A stretch of DNA of 64,000 bases from Hydractinia symbiolongicarpus (Eukaryota > Cnidaria > Hydrozoa > Anthoathecata > Hydractiniidae): positions 33,145,501 through 33,209,500 of the forward strand of contig NC_079881.1 of the NCBI RefSeq assembly GCF_029227915.1, in the 5' to 3' direction. The translations under genes and the position numbers were made by a program. Within the stretch, counting starts at the first letter, position 1. Each line of letters begins with the position of its first letter. Below the pieces are notes generated by a model. It had not been told where the DNA came from and ran no database searches. It was given only the letters and a program-made list of their open reading frames with translations. This document shows, piece by piece, positions 61,109 to 64,000 of this stretch.

Positions 61109-61181
61109 GATTCCGTAGTGTAGCGGTTATCACGTGCGTTTCACACGCGCAATGTCCACGGTTCGAGCCCGGGCGGAATCA
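61109..61181 (+). tRNA. tRNA-Val(CAC): tRNA-Val(CAC), unit 3, T-stem mismatch
   Basis: The anticodon loop is intact. C31 is T (wobble with G39), base 45 is T, and C50 is A, giving an A-G mismatch in the T stem. It is probably weakened. Confidence 0.9.
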
Positions 61182-61245
61182 TTGTTGAGTTGCTTGTTTT
61201 GTAATAGGCGTCAAACATTTGATTCACTGCGGCTTTTAAAAGCCT

Positions 61246-61318
61246 TGCCCTGTGTGAGGATCGAACTCACGACCTTCAGATTATGAGACGGACGCGCTGC
61301 CTACTGCGCTAACAATGC
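61246..61318 (-). tRNA. tRNA-Met(CAU): tRNA-Met(CAT), unit 4, two stem mismatches
   Basis: C3 is A (mismatch with G70 in the acceptor stem) and A29 is C (anticodon stem, shared with unit 2). The anticodon loop is intact. The two mismatches make normal function doubtful. Confidence 0.87.
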
Positions 61319-61450
61319 ACTGTGCCTTAATCCGATGCATTTCAGAAGAACGTTGTTATCACAATGTCTTCTTGCAAATAACTAAAATATTTGAAGTGCC
61401 GTTGCTTCCAAACGCCCAATAGGTGCTTCCGAGGCACAACTAAACTGCAC

Positions 61451-61522
61451 AGGTTCCACCGAGACTTGAACTCGGATCGCAGGATTCAGAGTCCTGAGTG
61501 CTAACCATTACACCATGGAACC
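61451..61522 (-). tRNA. tRNA-Gln(CUG): tRNA-Gln(CTG), unit 4 (consensus)
   Basis: A consensus 72-nt gene. The spacer just downstream carries a one-base insertion (TAAAC for TAAC on the plus strand). Confidence 0.97.
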
Positions 61523-61562
61523 TACAGAGGCTCTTCCGAGGTTCGCTTCGCGGAAACATCAA

Positions 61563-61633
61563 TGATTCCGCCCGGGCTCGAACCGGGGACCTTGCGTGTT
61601 AAGCGCACGTGATAACCACTACACTACGGAATC
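61563..61633 (-). pseudogene. tRNA-Val(AAC) copy with 2-nt anticodon-stem deletion, unit 4
   Basis: Two bases (CG) are missing from the 3' strand of the anticodon stem, so the five-pair stem cannot form (71 nt in all). The promoter boxes are intact, so it may be transcribed but not mature. Confidence 0.8.
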
Positions 61634-61725
61634 TGCCAACTAGCAAGCGACATGTTTTTGCCTTGTTTCTCTAGCTACTTTTGTCTTGTATTGCTTTCCT
61701 TCGTCATAGGTTTCAAAATTCATTG

Positions 61726-61798
61726 GATTCCGTAGTGTAGCGGTTATCACGTGCGCTTCACACGCGCAAGGTCCCCGGTTTGAGCCCGGACTGAATCA
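61726..61798 (+). pseudogene. tRNA-Val(CAC)-like pseudogene, unit 4
   Basis: The invariant T-loop C56 is T, G65 is A (T-stem mismatch) and G67 is T (acceptor mismatch with C6). C56 is also part of the B box, so both transcription and folding should suffer. Confidence 0.78.
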
Positions 61799-61863
61799 TT
61801 GTTGAGTTGCTTGTTTTGTAATAGGCGTCAAACATTTGATTCCACTGCGGCTTTTAAAAGCCT

Positions 61864-61936
61864 TGCCCTGTGTGAGGATCGAACTCACGACCTTCAGATT
61901 ATGAGACTGACGCGCTGCCTACTGCGCTAACAAGGC
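61864..61936 (-). tRNA. tRNA-Met(CAU): tRNA-Met(CAT), elongator, unit 5 (consensus)
   Basis: Identical to the unit 3 Met gene. One extra C lies in the spacer 5' of the terminator palindrome. Confidence 0.98.
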
Positions 61937-62067
61937 ACTGTGCCCTAATCCGATGCATTTCAGAAGAACGTTGTTATCACAATGTCTTCTTGCAAATGAC
62001 TAAAATATTTGAAGTGCCGTTGCTTCCAAACGCCCAATAGGTGCTTCCGAGGCACAACTAACGGGAC

Positions 62068-62139
62068 AGGTTCCACCGAGACTTGAACTCGGATCGCAGG
62101 ATTCAGAGTCCTGAGTGCTAACCATTACACCATGGAACC
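62068..62139 (-). tRNA. tRNA-Gln(CUG): tRNA-Gln(CTG), unit 5 (consensus)
   Basis: A consensus gene with all stems paired. Confidence 0.97.
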
Positions 62140-62179
62140 TACAGAGGCTCTTCCGAGGTTCGCTTCGCGGAAACTTCAA

Positions 62180-62252
62180 TGATTCCGCCCGGGCTCGAAC
62201 CGGGGACCTTGCGCGTGTTAAGCGCACGTGATAACCACTACACTGCGGAATC
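62180..62252 (-). tRNA. tRNA-Val(AAC): tRNA-Val(AAC), unit 5, position 8 changed
   Basis: All stems and the anticodon loop are intact, but the near-universal T8 is C. T8 pairs with A14 in the tertiary core and is the first base of the A box, so folding or transcription may be reduced. Confidence 0.92.
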
Positions 62253-62343
62253 TGGCAACTAGCAAGCGACATGTTTTTGCCTTTTTCTCTAGCTACTTTT
62301 GTCTTGTATTGCTTTCCTTCGTCATAGGTTTCAAAATTCATTG

Positions 62344-62416
62344 GATTCCGTAGTGTAGCGGTTATCATGTGCGCTTCCCACGCGCAAGGTCCCCGGTTCG
62401 AGCCCGGGCGGAATCA
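62344..62416 (+). tRNA. Valine-type tRNA with CCC anticodon, unit 5
   Basis: The body is that of the Val(CAC) genes, but the anticodon loop reads TTCCCAC instead of TTCACAC, so anticodon CAC has become CCC, which would pair with the glycine codon GGG. The only other change is C25 to T, which keeps a G-T pair in the D stem. All other helices and both promoter boxes are intact. Base 35 is a main identity element for valyl-tRNA synthetase in the species studied, so valine charging is probably lost. Whether glycine is charged instead cannot be told from sequence. Confidence 0.9.
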
Positions 62417-62480
62417 TTGTTGAGTTGCTTGTTTTGTAATAGGCGTCAAACATTTGATTCACTGCGGCTTTTAAAAGCCT

Positions 62481-62553
62481 TGCCCTGTGTGAGGATCGAA
62501 CTCACGACCTTCAGATTATGAGACTGACGCGCTGCCTACTGCGCTAACAAGGC
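62481..62553 (-). tRNA. tRNA-Met(CAU): tRNA-Met(CAT), elongator, unit 6 (consensus)
   Basis: A consensus elongator Met gene. The 5' flank differs from earlier units (TTTTCCC instead of TGTGCCC on the plus strand) and matches unit 7. Confidence 0.98.
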
Positions 62554-62684
62554 ACTTTTCCCTAATCCGATGCATTTCAGAGGAACGTTGTTATTACAAT
62601 GTCTTCTTGCAAATGAGTAAAATATTCGAAGTGCCGTTGCTTCCAAACGCACAATAGGTGCTTCCGAGGCACAAGTAACAGCAC

Positions 62685-62756
62685 AGGTTCCACCGACACT
62701 TGAACTCGGATCGCAGGATTCAGAGTCCTGAGTGCTAACCATTACACCATGGAACC
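62685..62756 (-). tRNA. tRNA-Gln(CUG): tRNA-Gln(CTG), unit 6, T-stem closing pair broken
   Basis: C61 is G, which breaks the nearly invariant G53-C61 pair that closes the T-loop. The anticodon arm is intact. Unit 7 shares this change. Confidence 0.88.
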
Positions 62757-62796
62757 TACAGAGGCTCTTCCGAGGTTCGCTTCGCGGAAACATCAA

Positions 62797-62869
62797 TGAT
62801 TCCGCCCGGGCTCGAACCGGGGACCTTGCGCGTGTTAAGCGCACGTGATAACCACAACACTACGGAATC
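62797..62869 (-). tRNA. tRNA-Val(AAC): tRNA-Val(AAC), unit 6, A14 changed
   Basis: The universal A14 is T, which affects the T8-A14 tertiary pair and the A box (TAGTGTTGTGG). Other parts are consensus. Unit 7 shares this change. Confidence 0.9.
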
Positions 62870-62960
62870 TGGCAACTACCAAGCGACATGTTTTTGCCTT
62901 TTTCTCTAGCTACTTTTGTCTTGTATTGCTTTCCTTCGTCATAGGTTTCAAAATTCATTG

Positions 62961-63033
62961 GATTCCGTAGTGTAGCGGTTATCACGTGCGCTTCACACGC
63001 GCAAGGTCCCCGGTTCGAGCCCGGGCGGGATCA
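62961..63033 (+). tRNA. tRNA-Val(CAC): tRNA-Val(CAC), unit 6
   Basis: Consensus except A69 to G, which makes a T4-G69 wobble in the acceptor stem. It is probably functional. A TTTT terminator follows. Confidence 0.96.
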
Positions 63034-63097
63034 TTGTTGAGTTGCTTGTTTTGTAATAGGCGTCAAACATTTGATTCACTGCGGCTTTTAAAATCCT

Positions 63098-63170
63098 TGC
63101 CCTGTGTGAAGATCGAACTCACGACCTTCAGATTATGAGACTGACGCGCTGCCTACTGCGCTAACAAGGC
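63098..63170 (-). tRNA. tRNA-Met(CAU): tRNA-Met(CAT), unit 7, T-stem wobble
   Basis: C61 is T, giving a G53-T61 wobble at the T-loop closing pair. The rest is consensus. Confidence 0.94.
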
Positions 63171-63301
63171 ACTTTTCCCTAATCCGATGCATTTCAGAGG
63201 AACGTTGTTATTACAATGTCTTCTTGCAAATGAGTAAAATATTCGAAGTGCCGTTGCTTCCAAACGCCCAATAGGTGCTTCCGAGGCACAACTAACGGCA
63301 C

Positions 63302-63373
63302 AGGTTCCACCGACACCTGAACTCGGATCGCAGGATTCAGAGTCCTGAGTGCTAACCATTACACCATGGAACC
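63302..63373 (-). tRNA. tRNA-Gln(CUG): tRNA-Gln(CTG), unit 7, T-arm damaged
   Basis: C61 is G, as in unit 6, and A58 of the T-loop is G. Both are nearly invariant positions, and A58 is part of the B box. It is probably poorly expressed or non-functional. Confidence 0.82.
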
Positions 63374-63413
63374 TACAGAGGCTCTTCCGAGGTTCGCTTC
63401 GCGGAAACATGAA

Positions 63414-63486
63414 TGATTCCGCCCGGGCTGAAACCGGGGACCTTGCGCGTGTTAAGAGCACGTGATAACCACAACACTACGGAATC
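63414..63486 (-). pseudogene. tRNA-Val(AAC)-like pseudogene, unit 7
   Basis: The T-loop reads TTTCAGC instead of TTCGAGC (C56 and G57 lost), G30 is T (mismatch in the anticodon stem), and A14 is T as in unit 6. The A and B boxes are both damaged. Confidence 0.8.
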
Positions 63487-63577
63487 TGGCAACTAGCAAG
63501 CGACACGTTTTTGCCTTTTTCTCTAGCTACTTTTGTCTTGTATTGCTTTCCTTCGTCATAGGTTTCAAAATTCATTG

Positions 63578-63650
63578 GATTCCGTAGTGTAGCGGTTATC
63601 ACGTGCGCTTCACACGCGCACGGTCCCCGGTTCGAGCCCGGGCGGAATCA
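63578..63650 (+). tRNA. tRNA-Val(CAC): tRNA-Val(CAC), unit 7
   Basis: Consensus cloverleaf with one variable-loop change (A44 to C). It is probably functional. Confidence 0.96.
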
Positions 63651-63714
63651 TTGTTGAGTTGCTTGTTTTGTAATAGGCGTCAAAAATTTGATTCACTGCG
63701 GCTTTTAAAAGCCT

Positions 63715-63787
63715 TGCCCTGTGTGAGGATCGAACTCACGACCTTCAGTTTATGAGACTGACGCGCTGCCTACTCCGCTAACAAGGC
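63715..63787 (-). tRNA. tRNA-Met(CAU): tRNA-Met(CAT), unit 8, D-stem mismatch
   Basis: C13 is G (mismatch with G22 in the D stem). T39 is A, which creates a T31-A39 pair and so extends the anticodon stem. The anticodon is intact. Confidence 0.91.
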
Positions 63788-63918
63788 ACTGTGCCCTAAT
63801 CCGATGCATTTCAGAAGAACGTTGTTATTACAATGTCTTCTTGCAAATGAGTAAAATATTCGAAGTGCCGTTGCTTCCGAACGCCCAATAGGTGCTTCCG
63901 AGGCACAACTAACGGGAC

Positions 63919-63990
63919 AGGTTCCACCGAGACTTGAACTCGGATCGCAGGATTCAGAGTCCTGAGTGCTAACCATTACACCATGGAACC
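63919..63990 (-). tRNA. tRNA-Gln(CUG): tRNA-Gln(CTG), unit 8 (consensus)
   Basis: A consensus gene and the last complete feature. The unit's two Val genes lie beyond the window. Confidence 0.97.
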
Positions 63991-64000
63991 TACAGAGGCT

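Larger units (their letters stand above)
59353..64000. repeat. Tandem array of a ~617-bp unit with four tRNA genes
   Basis: Units start at 59353, 59969, 60584, 61201, 61818, 62436, 63053 and 63670, with lengths 616, 615, 617, 617, 618, 617, 617 and a partial 331 bp. Gene order in each unit is Met(CAT) minus, Gln(CTG) minus, Val(AAC) minus, Val(CAC) plus. Spacers are about 131 bp (Met-Gln), 40 bp (Gln-Val), 91 bp between the divergent Val genes, and 64 bp to the next Met. No CCA is encoded. Copies differ by many substitutions and small indels, unlike the U4 array. The array runs past the right edge of the window. The spacers hold termination signals and no other gene that I recognise. Confidence 0.96.

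Noticed and set aside
59534-63976. Repeated 66-122 codon open frames on the minus strand of the tRNA array
   Set aside because: They are antisense or out-of-frame readings of the tRNA-Gln and tRNA-Val genes and their spacers, conserved only because the cassette repeats.

Overview
The window is eukaryotic, almost certainly animal, nuclear DNA. It is made entirely of two tandem arrays of small-RNA genes separated by a run of exactly 500 N. I see no protein-coding gene. The evidence for an animal is the spliceosomal U4 snRNA, its upstream snRNA-type promoter elements, and tRNA genes with animal-like sequences and no encoded CCA. The 3' terminal hairpin of the U4 RNA does not look like the vertebrate form I know, so an invertebrate or early-branching chordate is more likely than a jawed vertebrate. 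I cannot name the species.

Positions 1-58852 hold a head-to-tail array of a 534-bp unit. It looks like an anonymous satellite but is not one. The minus strand of every unit carries a complete U4 snRNA gene of about 143 nt. Copy k (k = 1 to 110) runs from 534k-27 (5' end) down to 534k-169 (3' end), so copy 1 is 365-507 and copy 110 is 58571-58713. The period never slips: there is no net insertion or deletion across 110 copies. The remaining 391 bp of each unit hold the promoter of the downstream copy: a proximal sequence element (PSE) at about -65 to -46, a Staf/ZNF143-like site at about -229 to -212, weak octamer-like sites, and a 3'-box-like signal just after the gene. I could see changes in the U4 body in only six copies (3, 6, 33, 43, 52, 72). 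Copy 6 has lost a key kink-turn base.

Positions 58853-59352 are a 500-N gap. Both flanking contigs end inside a tandem array, so the adjacency of the two arrays rests on scaffolding and not on sequence.

Positions 59353-64000 hold a second array with a unit of about 617 bp (seven full units and one partial). Each unit carries four tRNA genes: Met(CAT, elongator) minus, Gln(CTG) minus, Val(AAC) minus and Val(CAC) plus. That gives 30 tRNA loci in the window. The two valine genes differ at two of 73 positions in consensus form and lie as an inverted pair about 91 bp apart. This array is far more diverged than the U4 array. Several tRNA copies are broken, and one valine copy (62344-62416) has had its anticodon changed to CCC. 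Together the arrays supply parts for splicing (U4, made by RNA polymerase II) and translation (tRNAs, made by RNA polymerase III). Nothing suggests direct interaction between them. Their proximity, if real, would mark a chromosome region rich in repeated small-RNA genes.
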